Below are positions 1-5,102 of a stretch of 5,102 nucleotides of DNA, one piece after another; the first letter of the stretch is position 1; each line of letters starts with the position of its first letter. The position numbers were made by a program, and so were the translations under genes. Origin of the DNA: Gemmatimonadota bacterium (GTDB lineage: Bacteria > GCA-2686955); the NCBI GenBank assembly GCA_026991065.1, contig JALXCG010000551.1, positions 1 to 5,102 of the forward strand, written 5' to 3'. The notes under the pieces are model-generated. The model was not told the DNA's origin. It ran no database searches and saw nothing but the letters and a program-made list of their open reading frames with translations.

Positions 1-162
1 CTGAATGGTTGTTGCCACATCTTCCGGAGCGCTGCTGTTGCCGATGCCCAACTGCAGGGACGGGAGGGGGGTCTGCGCATGGGCGGAGTGGGAGGCGAGA
101 AGCAGAATGGCTCCTCCCGCGCTCAGAGGAATCGACCAGTGGAGAATGGCCCGGGCGCTCAA
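1..162 (-). CDS. fliP: Flagellar export gate protein FliP, N-terminal part (3' end outside window)
   Basis: FliP is the main subunit of the FliP5Q4R1 export gate in the inner membrane, through which flagellar subunits are secreted. Only 54 codons are visible, ending at the window edge. The translation starts with a signal peptide: Arg4, a hydrophobic run at about 11-23 (IPLSAGGAILLLA), and a likely cleavage after AHA (27-29). The mature N-terminus follows, with LPSLQLGIGN (33-42) and APEDVATTIQ (45-54). The placement just before the first membrane helix matches FliP proteins, which in E. coli also have a cleaved signal sequence. The start is TTG at 162-160, which shares TTGA with the fliO stop. 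No alternative start was found closer to the mature region. The family assignment also agrees with the fliO-fliP order. Confidence 0.87.
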   Translation of the reverse strand, partial: MSARAILHWSIPLSAGGAILLLASHSAHAQTPLPSLQLGIGNSSAPEDVATTIQ

Positions 163-521
163 TCCGCCCCCTCTTCTCCACCGCGCAACAGGTCGTCGAA
201 TTCGGTGGTGGGCGGACCCAGTTCCAATAGCAGCCGGAGGTCGTCGGCGGTTTCCGCCAGAAGCAGACGTCGTCCCTCCACTTCCACCAGAACCAGCGAT
301 TTCTTGGGCGCGAGGAGATGGCGCCCAATGACCGTGGCAAAGGGCGTGCCGCGCAAACCTCCGACCGAACGTCCGAGCAGGGCGGCGATCCAGCGTCGCG
401 AGAGGAACACCAAGGCGGCGATCACGAGAGTGCCGAGCAACAGACGCAGGGCCGGGCCCCACAGCGAAGGTGCTTCGTTGCCGGAGGTGACGAACTGGAG
501 GGTGTCGCCGAGCGCTGTCAT
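159..521 (-). CDS. fliO: Flagellar biosynthetic protein FliO
   Basis: FliO is a small membrane protein that assists assembly of the FliP ring of the flagellar type III export gate and is not itself part of the final gate. The 120-residue protein is weakly conserved, as the family is. It has a short N-terminus, one hydrophobic helix at about 20-41 (PALRLLLGTLVIAALVFLS, 23-41), then a basic region (SRRW). The small cytoplasmic domain carries the family pattern PKKSLVLVEVEGRRLLLAET (72-91) followed by DDLRLLLEL. The assignment rests on this pattern plus its place between fliN and fliP. The ATG is 1 bp after the fliN TGA. Its own stop TGA overlaps the fliP TTG start (TTGA). Confidence 0.9.
   Translation of the reverse strand: MTALGDTLQFVTSGNEAPSLWGPALRLLLGTLVIAALVFLSRRWIAALLGRSVGGLRGTPFATVIGRHLLAPKKSLVLVEVEGRRLLLAETADDLRLLLELGPPTTEFDDLLRGGEEGAD
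167..179 (-). promoter_or_regulatory. Ribosome binding site for the TTG start of fliP
   Basis: The minus strand is a run of purines (GGAGAAGAGGGGG) at the end of fliO, with a GAGG core at 173-170 placed 7 nt before the TTG at 162. It supports the unusual TTG start; no ATG or GTG occurs in the fliP frame between it and the mature-protein region. Confidence 0.6.
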
Positions 522-522
522 C

Positions 523-1026
523 TCATACCTGCTTCAGCCGATCCAGGCGGCTCACCATTTTGGTAATGCGAATGCCGAAATTGTCGTCGATGACAACGAT
601 CTCCCCGGAGGCCATGATGGTCCCGTTGATCACCAGATTGGCGGGCTCACCGGCCATCTTGTCCAGCGTGATCACCGAACCGCGCTGCAGTTGGAGGATC
701 TCCTTGACGAGTTTCTGCGTGCGGCCCAGTTCTACTACCACCGGCAGCTGCACATCCATCACCAGATCGAGGTTCGTATTGGATGCAAGATCTTCGCTAC
801 CTTCCAGTTGTGGAAGTTCGAAGCGATCCGCCTGCACCATCTCCTCGGCCCGGTCGCTGGCGCCCGGCTCCTCCTCTTCATCATCGTCGCGGCTTGGCCG
901 AACACCACCCATGGCTGCCAGCATCTCGGCTTCGTGATCCTCGATCTCCTCGACCGACTCGTTCTCGTCAGCCTGCATCAGGCCTTCGATCTCATCAGGT
1001 GTCAGGTCGTCTTCATTGGGAACCAT
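523..1026 (-). CDS. fliN: Flagellar motor switch protein FliN with an N-terminal EIDAL-like motif
   Basis: FliN forms the base of the C-ring together with FliM and also docks export-apparatus components. The protein has 167 residues, about 30 more than E. coli FliN. The C-terminal SpoA domain (about 84-160) is clear: NLDLVMDVQLPVVVELGRT (85-103), LQLQRGSVITLDKMAGEP (111-128), LVINGTIMASGEIVVIDDNF (131-150) and GIRITKMV (151-158). The extra length is N-terminal: residues 8-17 (LTPDEIEGLM) resemble the CheY-P docking motif of FliM and FliY, followed by a strongly acidic, probably disordered linker (about 20-65, including DDDEEEE at 47-53). No CheC-like phosphatase domain is present, so this is not a full FliY. 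Its start is supported by the GAGGAGG site. It is 2 bp after fliM, with a 1-bp gap to fliO. Confidence 0.95.
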   Translation of the reverse strand: MVPNEDDLTPDEIEGLMQADENESVEEIEDHEAEMLAAMGGVRPSRDDDEEEEPGASDRAEEMVQADRFELPQLEGSEDLASNTNLDLVMDVQLPVVVELGRTQKLVKEILQLQRGSVITLDKMAGEPANLVINGTIMASGEIVVIDDNFGIRITKMVSRLDRLKQV

Positions 1027-1028
1027 CG

Positions 1029-2093
1029 CTATGCGTCCTCCTCAGCGGTGGGTGGGGCTACGGATGAAACGATTTCAGGCATATCTTCCGGGATGATCTC
1101 TTCGGTGATCTTTACCGCGATGCGGTTGCCGACCAGGCCCGGCTTGCCATGAAAGCGAAGGCGGTCGCCAATCTCAATCTGCGCCGGTGAGTCCGCACTT
1201 TCATCCAACCGAATGACGTCGCCGGGCTCCAGCGCAAGGAAGTCCTGAACGGTGATATTGGTGTGTCCGATCAGGGCGCGGATGGGCAGAGGTGAATGGC
1301 GGGTCTCGCGACTGAGGAGGCGGCGTTCGGTTTGGGTCTGGCCGCGAAGATTGGACACGAACCAGGAGGTGTTGGAGAGTTGCGCCAGCATGGGTTCGAG
1401 CAGGAGGTAGGGGAAGCAGAGTGAAATCAATCCGTAGCTCTCTTCCATGATGACTTTGAATGAGAGGAAGAGAACGATGTCGTTCTGGAGCGAAATCTGG
1501 ACGAAACGGGGGTTGGATTCGACCGAGTGCAGTTTGGGCTTCAGCGGATGAAATGGGCTCCAGGCGACGTGCAGATCCTCGAAAGCGCGATTGATGATTT
1601 GACCAATGACGGTCTCTTCGATCTTGGTGAGTTCCCTGCTGGTGTCGGAACTGCGTCCGCGACCGCCGAAGAGACGGTCAATAAGAGCGAAGGCAAGGGG
1701 CAGGTTCATCTCCAGAAAGCCTTTGCGCTCCATCGGCTGAACCTCGAAGACATGCAGCGAGGTGGGGTTCGGAAGTGACATGATCACTTCTGAATAGGTC
1801 AGTTGATCGATGGACTCGATCTGGATCTCGATAAAGGAACGGAGAATCGAGGAGAGGGTGGTTGAAAAGATGCGCGAAAAACTGTCGTGGATGGAGAGCA
1901 GAGTCCGCAGTTGGTCTTTGGAGATCCGATTGGGACGCTTGAAGTCGTAAACATAGATGTGCTCCTCATCCTCGTCCTCGTCGGGCACATCGGCGAGATC
2001 TACGGCACTCTCATCTTCGGCGAAGCTTTGAACGAGAGAGTCGATGTCGTCTTGCGACATGTTGGACATCAGGGCGTCGGAATCGGTAGCCAT
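1029..2093 (-). CDS. fliM: Flagellar motor switch protein FliM
   Basis: FliM forms the middle of the cytoplasmic C-ring; CheY-P binds its N-terminus and the change is passed to FliG to reverse rotation. The protein has 354 residues, slightly longer than the usual 320-335. Residues 12-22 (MSQDDIDSLVQ) are the CheY-P docking motif (family form LSQxEIDALL). An acidic linker with DEDEDEE (38-44) follows. The CheC-like middle domain covers about 47-245, starting YDFKRPNRISKDQLR (49-63), with GGRG (143-146) at the FliG-contact loop. The C-terminal SpoA domain is at about 268-330 (PLPIRALIGHTNITVQDFL, 268-286; LEPGDVIRLD, 288-297). A tail of about 24 mostly acidic residues lies beyond the SpoA domain. 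The ATG at 2093 is preceded by AAGAGGA. The stop TAG is 2 bp before the fliN ATG, so translation of the two switch proteins is probably coupled. Confidence 0.97.
   Translation of the reverse strand: MATDSDALMSNMSQDDIDSLVQSFAEDESAVDLADVPDEDEDEEHIYVYDFKRPNRISKDQLRTLLSIHDSFSRIFSTTLSSILRSFIEIQIESIDQLTYSEVIMSLPNPTSLHVFEVQPMERKGFLEMNLPLAFALIDRLFGGRGRSSDTSRELTKIEETVIGQIINRAFEDLHVAWSPFHPLKPKLHSVESNPRFVQISLQNDIVLFLSFKVIMEESYGLISLCFPYLLLEPMLAQLSNTSWFVSNLRGQTQTERRLLSRETRHSPLPIRALIGHTNITVQDFLALEPGDVIRLDESADSPAQIEIGDRLRFHGKPGLVGNRIAVKITEEIIPEDMPEIVSSVAPPTAEEDA
1037..1043 (-). promoter_or_regulatory. Strong ribosome binding site of fliN
   Basis: The minus strand reads GAGGAGG here, within the last codons of fliM and 10 nt upstream of the fliN ATG at 1026. 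It fixes the fliN start at this ATG and therefore supports the short docking-like motif at residues 8-17 being part of the real protein. Confidence 0.75.
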
Positions 2094-2101
2094 GGATCCT
2101 C

Positions 2102-2626
2102 TTACTGAATTACAAAATCGGTCAGATAGACGTTGGTAACTTCACCGGCGATCAAGCGATCGTTGATCGCTTCCTGGATCTCCATCCGCAAGAGATCCTT
2201 CTCCTGTGGCGTATCCAGCTCTTCAAGGCGTTTGCTGGTCAGAATGCGAATCAAGGTGTCGAGGACCTGGGGCTGGCGCATCTCCACTTCGGCGTAGGCT
2301 TCCTCGCTGTCGACCTCGATTCCGAAACTGCACTTGATGTAGCGTGGCGAGGAGCCGCTGCCAGCGGGATTGACCACCAGATCGGGAATCAGGAAGACGC
2401 TCCCGATCGGTTCCTTGGTCTCGCTCTCGGCGATTTCCGTCTCCTCCTCCGGCGGGGTCTGAGCATCGATCTTGAAAAGAACCTGGGTGATCAGGATGTA
2501 GGAGATTGCCACCTGCGCCACCAAGACGATCGCGAGGATAATCGGCAGAGAGATTCCCCTCTTTTTCTCACTTGCCTGGGTCGGTTCCGCGCTCTCAGCG
2601 GGGGGGGAGTTGTCTTGTTCAGCCAT
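2102..2626 (-). CDS. fliL: Flagellar basal body-associated protein FliL
   Basis: FliL is a single-pass inner-membrane protein whose periplasmic domain surrounds or supports stator units and raises torque or stator stability. The protein has 174 residues: a polar cytoplasmic tail (1-23), one hydrophobic helix at about 25-51 (ISLPIILAIVLVAQVAISYI), an acidic linker at about 58-72 (PPEEETEIAESETKE), and the FliL domain at about 75-174. The domain shows IPDLVVNPAG (80-89) and RYIKCSFGIEV (95-105). It ends in the characteristic ...LRMEIQEAINDRL...GEVTNVYLTDFVIQ (146-174), as in other FliL proteins. The ATG at 2626 follows GGAGAGGAA. It lies 21 bp after motB and 8 bp before fliM, so the stator genes and the switch genes are joined through it. 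Confidence 0.95.
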   Translation of the reverse strand: MAEQDNSPPAESAEPTQASEKKRGISLPIILAIVLVAQVAISYILITQVLFKIDAQTPPEEETEIAESETKEPIGSVFLIPDLVVNPAGSGSSPRYIKCSFGIEVDSEEAYAEVEMRQPQVLDTLIRILTSKRLEELDTPQEKDLLRMEIQEAINDRLIAGEVTNVYLTDFVIQ

Positions 2627-2647
2627 TTCCTCTCCAGAAGTGCGGCA

Positions 2648-3391
2648 TCAGGATTGGTTGGCGGCGTTCAGGGCCGCGATAAAGTCCGGCGCGCCGAGGG
2701 CATCATCCAACTCGACACGCAACTCGACACGTCGGTTCGACGCGCGGTTGGCGGGAGAGTCATTGGGAACCAGTGGGTGGAACTCACCCTTGGCGACGGC
2801 GCTCATTCGTGACGGTGGAATTCCCAACTGCTGTAGTGCGCGGAGAACCGCAAGCGCGCGTCCGGCGGACAGTTCCCAGTTGGAGGGGTAGCGGCCGTTG
2901 GTGATCGGTCGGTCATCGGTGTGGCCTTCGATCTGAACGTTTCCGCCGGTTGTTGCGAGGAGCGTGGCCAGACGTTGCAGAATCGGGGTGGCGGCGGCGT
3001 TCAGTTCCCCGCTGCCGGAGGGAAAGAGCATTCGGCCGCGCAGCTTTACGATCAGTTGGTTGCCATTGGCTTCGACTTCGACCGATGCGCCGAGGCTGTC
3101 CGCCATCGATTTGAGGGCCGCCACCTCGCGCTGAACCATGGCCTGACGGAGTTGAATGACGGTCACATTGGGCCGTGGCGGCGCAGTGTTGACCGAGATG
3201 ACGGTTTGTGACTCGAGGACACCGAATGCCCCTTTGAGTGACCCGGCCAACTCGTGGAATTTCGCCTCTTGAACCGACGAGAAGGAGAGCAGAAGGACAA
3301 AGAAGGTCAAGAGCAGGCTCATCAGATCGGCGAAAGTCACCAACCATTTGGGTGCTCCCTCTTCGCATTTGCATTTGGCCGTATCAGGCAT
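2648..3391 (-). CDS. motB: Flagellar motor stator protein MotB
   Basis: MotB anchors the stator to peptidoglycan and carries the ion-binding aspartate. The 247-residue protein has a short cytoplasmic N-terminus and a single membrane helix (about 17-38, with TFADLMSLLLTFFVLLLSFS). Asp22 in this helix matches the essential ion-carrying residue of the family. Residues about 43-58 (AKFHELAGSLKGAFGV) sit where the amphipathic plug that closes unassembled stators is found. The OmpA-like peptidoglycan-binding domain spans about 112-228, with EGHTDDRPI (155-163), SNWELSAGRA (170-179) and NRASNRRVEL (215-224). Asp159/Asp160 and Arg220/Arg221 are in the expected ligand-binding positions. The ATG is preceded by GGTGAGGA about 9-10 nt upstream. 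The N-terminus contains a Cys-x-Cys (residues 7-9). It directly follows motA, as for nearly all stator pairs. Confidence 0.97.
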   Translation of the reverse strand: MPDTAKCKCEEGAPKWLVTFADLMSLLLTFFVLLLSFSSVQEAKFHELAGSLKGAFGVLESQTVISVNTAPPRPNVTVIQLRQAMVQREVAALKSMADSLGASVEVEANGNQLIVKLRGRMLFPSGSGELNAAATPILQRLATLLATTGGNVQIEGHTDDRPITNGRYPSNWELSAGRALAVLRALQQLGIPPSRMSAVAKGEFHPLVPNDSPANRASNRRVELRVELDDALGAPDFIAALNAANQS

Positions 3392-3408
3392 GACGCAACG
3401 TCCTCACC

Positions 3409-4188
3409 CTAGGCGGCGCTATCGCCGGCGAATTCGGTCTTGCGCACCGAAGGCGCCAGGAAGCTCTTCAGCTTCTGCTCGACGACACGAGGATTGTCCC
3501 CTGACTGGATCGCCAGAACCCCTTCCAGCATGAGCGTCTTGATCATGACCTCCTCGGCCGATCGGGCTTCGAGCTTGTCCTTGATCGGCAGGGCGATCAC
3601 ATTGGCCACAATGGCACCGTAAAGCGTGGTCAGGAGAGCCACTGCCATGGCCGGGCCGATTGAGGAGGGATCGCTCATGTTCTGCAGCATCTGCACCAGG
3701 CCGACCAGAGTGCCGATCATGCCGAACGCGGGACAATACTCGCCGATCTTTCCAAAGATCTTGGCACCGGTTTCGTGGCGGTCGGTCAAATACGCAAGAT
3801 CGGTTGAGAGAATGTTGCGGATCAGGTCCGGCTCCATCCCGTCGACCGCCAGTTCAATCCCGTTGCGGAGGAAATCATCCTCGATCTTCTCGGTTTCCTG
3901 CTCCAGAACCAGAATTCCCTCGCGGCGCGCTTTCTTGGCGAAGTCGACCAGCATGGTGATGACGGCAACCGGCGACTCTGGGGAGGTGAAGAAAGCGTTC
4001 CTCACCACCCCAACTGCACCCAGAAACTTCGGCAGCGGGAACGAAGTCATGGTCGCTGCGAGGCCACCCAAAACGGTGATCAAGATCGAAGGGACGTTGA
4101 CAAAACCCAACGCCCCTCCCCCCATGAAGATGGCAAGGAAGATGAGGACCAGGGCGGTGACCAGACCGGAAAATGTCGAAATATCCAC
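3409..4188 (-). CDS. motA: Flagellar motor stator protein MotA
   Basis: MotA is the inner-membrane ring subunit of the stator; with MotB it couples ion influx to torque on the rotor protein FliG. The protein has 259 residues, typical of the shorter non-enteric MotA/PomA family. Transmembrane segments are visible at about 4-21 and 32-50. A long cytoplasmic loop carries the conserved rotor-contact charges (KKARREG at 85-91, with Glu96). TM3 starts with PAFGMIGTLVGL (153-164), including the conserved Pro153, and TM4 has MAVALLTTLYGA (181-192). The start is GTG at 4188: it is the only start after an in-frame TGA six codons upstream, and it gives the family-typical N-terminus MDISTFSGLV. Its ribosome site is weak (GAGAAAG, 10 nt upstream). 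It ends with TAG, 17 bp before motB. Threonines 160 and 187/188 lie where PomA-type stators have them, so Na+ as well as H+ coupling is possible. Confidence 0.97.
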   Translation of the reverse strand: MDISTFSGLVTALVLIFLAIFMGGGALGFVNVPSILITVLGGLAATMTSFPLPKFLGAVGVVRNAFFTSPESPVAVITMLVDFAKKARREGILVLEQETEKIEDDFLRNGIELAVDGMEPDLIRNILSTDLAYLTDRHETGAKIFGKIGEYCPAFGMIGTLVGLVQMLQNMSDPSSIGPAMAVALLTTLYGAIVANVIALPIKDKLEARSAEEVMIKTLMLEGVLAIQSGDNPRVVEQKLKSFLAPSVRKTEFAGDSAA

Positions 4189-4218
4189 GGATGGTGGTCT
4201 TTCTCAACCGATGTCTGT

Positions 4219-4258
4219 GGCCTCTCACGCCGCCGCCGTCGCGACGGAGTGAGAAGCC
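4219..4258 (-). other. Nested stem-loop in the flgE-motA spacer
   Basis: On the minus-strand transcript a 10-bp outer stem forms between GGCTTCTCAC (4258-4249) and GTGAGAGGCC (4228-4219), with one G-U pair. Inside it, 4236-4247 is a perfect 12-bp palindrome (CCGTCGCGACGG) able to form a small inner hairpin. The structure starts about 55 nt after the flgE stop and ends about 30 nt before the motA GTG. No T-run follows it on the minus strand, so it is not a canonical intrinsic terminator. It may act as a pause, processing or mRNA-stability element that sets hook versus stator expression; that role is inference only. Confidence 0.5.
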
Positions 4259-4312
4259 GCTCAATCGAATGATCGACACTTCCCCGGGATTATTCACTCC
4301 TCAGGCGCGCAG

Positions 4313-5102
4313 TTAGCGTTTCAGGCCAAGGGTGTCGACCAGCATCTCGTCGGCAGTTGTGATGATCCGGGTGGACGCCTGGAAACCGCGTTGGGTGGTG
4401 ATGAGATCGGTGAACTCTTCAGCCAGGTCCACATTGGACTGCTCCAGGCCGCCGGAGACTACCGACGCGGCGATTGCGGCCCCGGCGGTTCCGATCTTCG
4501 GGTCGCCGGAATTGGCTCCTGTGGTGTAGAGATTCTCGCCCTTCTTCCGCAACCCTCCGGGGTTGTTGAAAGCAGCCAGGTAGATCTGCGCCAGGGTTTT
4601 GGTGATCGAGTTGGTGTAATGCCCTTTGATGACTCCATACTCATCAATGGTGATCGAGGCGAGATCACCCTTGCCGTAGCCATCCTGATCCGCGGCGATG
4701 ACCGTCGATGCCGACGCGAATTGGGTCAGACCATCCAGGCTGCCGATGGTTCCCGGATCGAAATCGATGCTCACGGTGGCCGCGCCGGTTCCCGGGTCGA
4801 ATTGGAACTGCGAGCCGTCATCGGGGGCGAAACTGGCCAGCGAGCCATCTTCGTTGAAGGTAACTGTCCCGCGGTTACCACGCAGAACGGTTGCGTCACC
4901 GTCAACGGTGGCTTCCCAACTCCAGTAGTTGGCGATTTCGCTCTTGTTGAAAGTAAGGACCACCGTATGTGCATTGCCGAGTGTGTCATAGGCGATCACC
5001 GAACTCACCGCGACAGCGTTTTCAGCTTCTTGCAGAGTGTTGAATGCAAGTGCGTCGCCGAGCACGGCATTGCCCGCTTCGGTAATCGCCAGTGAGTCCA
5101 GG
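4313..5102 (-). CDS. flgE: Flagellar hook protein FlgE, C-terminal part (5' end outside window)
   Basis: FlgE polymerises into the hook, the flexible joint between the basal-body rod and the filament. The frame is open from the window edge (first whole codon at 5101) to a TAA at 4313, giving 262 residues with no start; a GTG at 5065 lies inside this frame and is not the true start. In the visible part, residues about 33-52 (AYDTLGNAHTVVLTF) match the FlgE D2-domain signature, and residues about 55-160 are beta-rich and Gly/Asp/Thr-rich as expected for that domain. The region near 170-200 (LAQIYLAAFNNPGGL, then GENLYTTGANSG) returns to the conserved D1 part. Residues 219-262 (LEQSNVDLAEEFTDLITTQR, then MLVDTLGLKR at the end) are the conserved C-terminal coiled-coil helix shared by rod and hook proteins. 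It is the most upstream gene seen, followed by a 124-bp spacer before motA. No cysteine is present in the visible part. FlgG/FlgF rod proteins share the C-terminal helix, but the D2 signature favours FlgE. Confidence 0.95.
   Translation of the reverse strand, partial: LDSLAITEAGNAVLGDALAFNTLQEAENAVAVSSVIAYDTLGNAHTVVLTFNKSEIANYWSWEATVDGDATVLRGNRGTVTFNEDGSLASFAPDDGSQFQFDPGTGAATVSIDFDPGTIGSLDGLTQFASASTVIAADQDGYGKGDLASITIDEYGVIKGHYTNSITKTLAQIYLAAFNNPGGLRKKGENLYTTGANSGDPKIGTAGAAIAASVVSGGLEQSNVDLAEEFTDLITTQRGFQASTRIITTADEMLVDTLGLKR

Noticed and set aside
79-1152. A 357-residue open frame on the plus strand, antisense to fliO, fliN and the end of fliM
   Set aside because: It lies wholly opposite well-identified genes, has a low-complexity Arg/Ser-rich start, no family motif and no fitting operon context. 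It is a codon-bias shadow.
2148-2170. Perfect 8-bp inverted repeat with GATC sites (GCGATCAA, 7-nt loop, TTGATCGC)
   Set aside because: It lies inside fliL and encodes conserved family residues (AINDRLIA); it is best explained by codon use rather than a separate element.
3626-4252. A 208-residue plus-strand open frame opposite motA
   Set aside because: It is antisense to the conserved MotA membrane and loop segments, with Arg/Ser/Pro-rich composition and no recognisable domain.
4219-4258. Intrinsic transcription terminator after flgE
   Set aside because: The stem is followed on the minus strand by ACAGACATCGG with no T-run, so it is listed only as a stem-loop of unknown role.
3875-4297. A 140-residue minus-strand frame starting GTG in the flgE-motA spacer, with a FlbD-like SIIRLSG near its start
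   Set aside because: After about eight residues it no longer resembles FlbD, and it runs out of frame through motA. The purine run before the GTG leaves no usable spacing. The resemblance is most likely chance.
4189-4312. Sigma-28, sigma-54 or sigma-70 promoter before motA
   Set aside because: I looked for TAAA...GCCGATAA, TGGC...TTGC and TTGACA...TATAAT type pairs on the minus strand and found no convincing match.

Overview
All genes in this window lie on the minus strand and form one uninterrupted stretch of a flagellar operon. Read in the direction of transcription (high to low coordinates) the order is flgE (hook protein, C-terminal part only), motA, motB (stator), fliL (stator-associated), fliM, fliN (switch/C-ring), fliO and fliP (export gate; only the first 54 codons of fliP are inside the window). 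Every gene is identified from recognisable family motifs in the translation. The plus-strand open frames, including long ones, are antisense shadows.

Layout: 4313-5102 holds the end of the hook gene. 4189-4312 is the only real intergenic spacer (124 bp); it carries an imperfect nested stem-loop and no convincing gene. From 4188 down to 1 the genes are packed tightly: gaps of 17 bp (motA-motB), 21 bp (motB-fliL), 8 bp (fliL-fliM), 2 bp (fliM-fliN) and 1 bp (fliN-fliO), then a 4-bp TTGA stop/start overlap (fliO-fliP). Shine-Dalgarno-like purine runs precede most starts, so translational coupling is likely.

Function: the products are consecutive parts of one machine. FlgE builds the hook. MotA/MotB convert ion flow into torque with FliL as helper. 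FliM/FliN form the rotor switch that receives the CheY-P signal. FliO/FliP belong to the type III export gate that secretes hook and filament subunits. The most distinctive protein feature is that FliN, like FliM, begins with a short motif resembling the FliM/FliY CheY-P docking peptide, but has no CheC-like domain.

Organism: a motile, moderately GC-rich bacterium. Having motAB-fliL inside the same operon between flgE and fliM is unlike enterobacteria and resembles the arrangement of spirochaetes and several other non-proteobacterial phyla. A flbD gene, often found between flgE and motA in that arrangement, is missing. I cannot assign a phylum from the sequence alone. This is a core housekeeping locus; I see no mobile element, CRISPR array, RNA gene or undescribed system in it.
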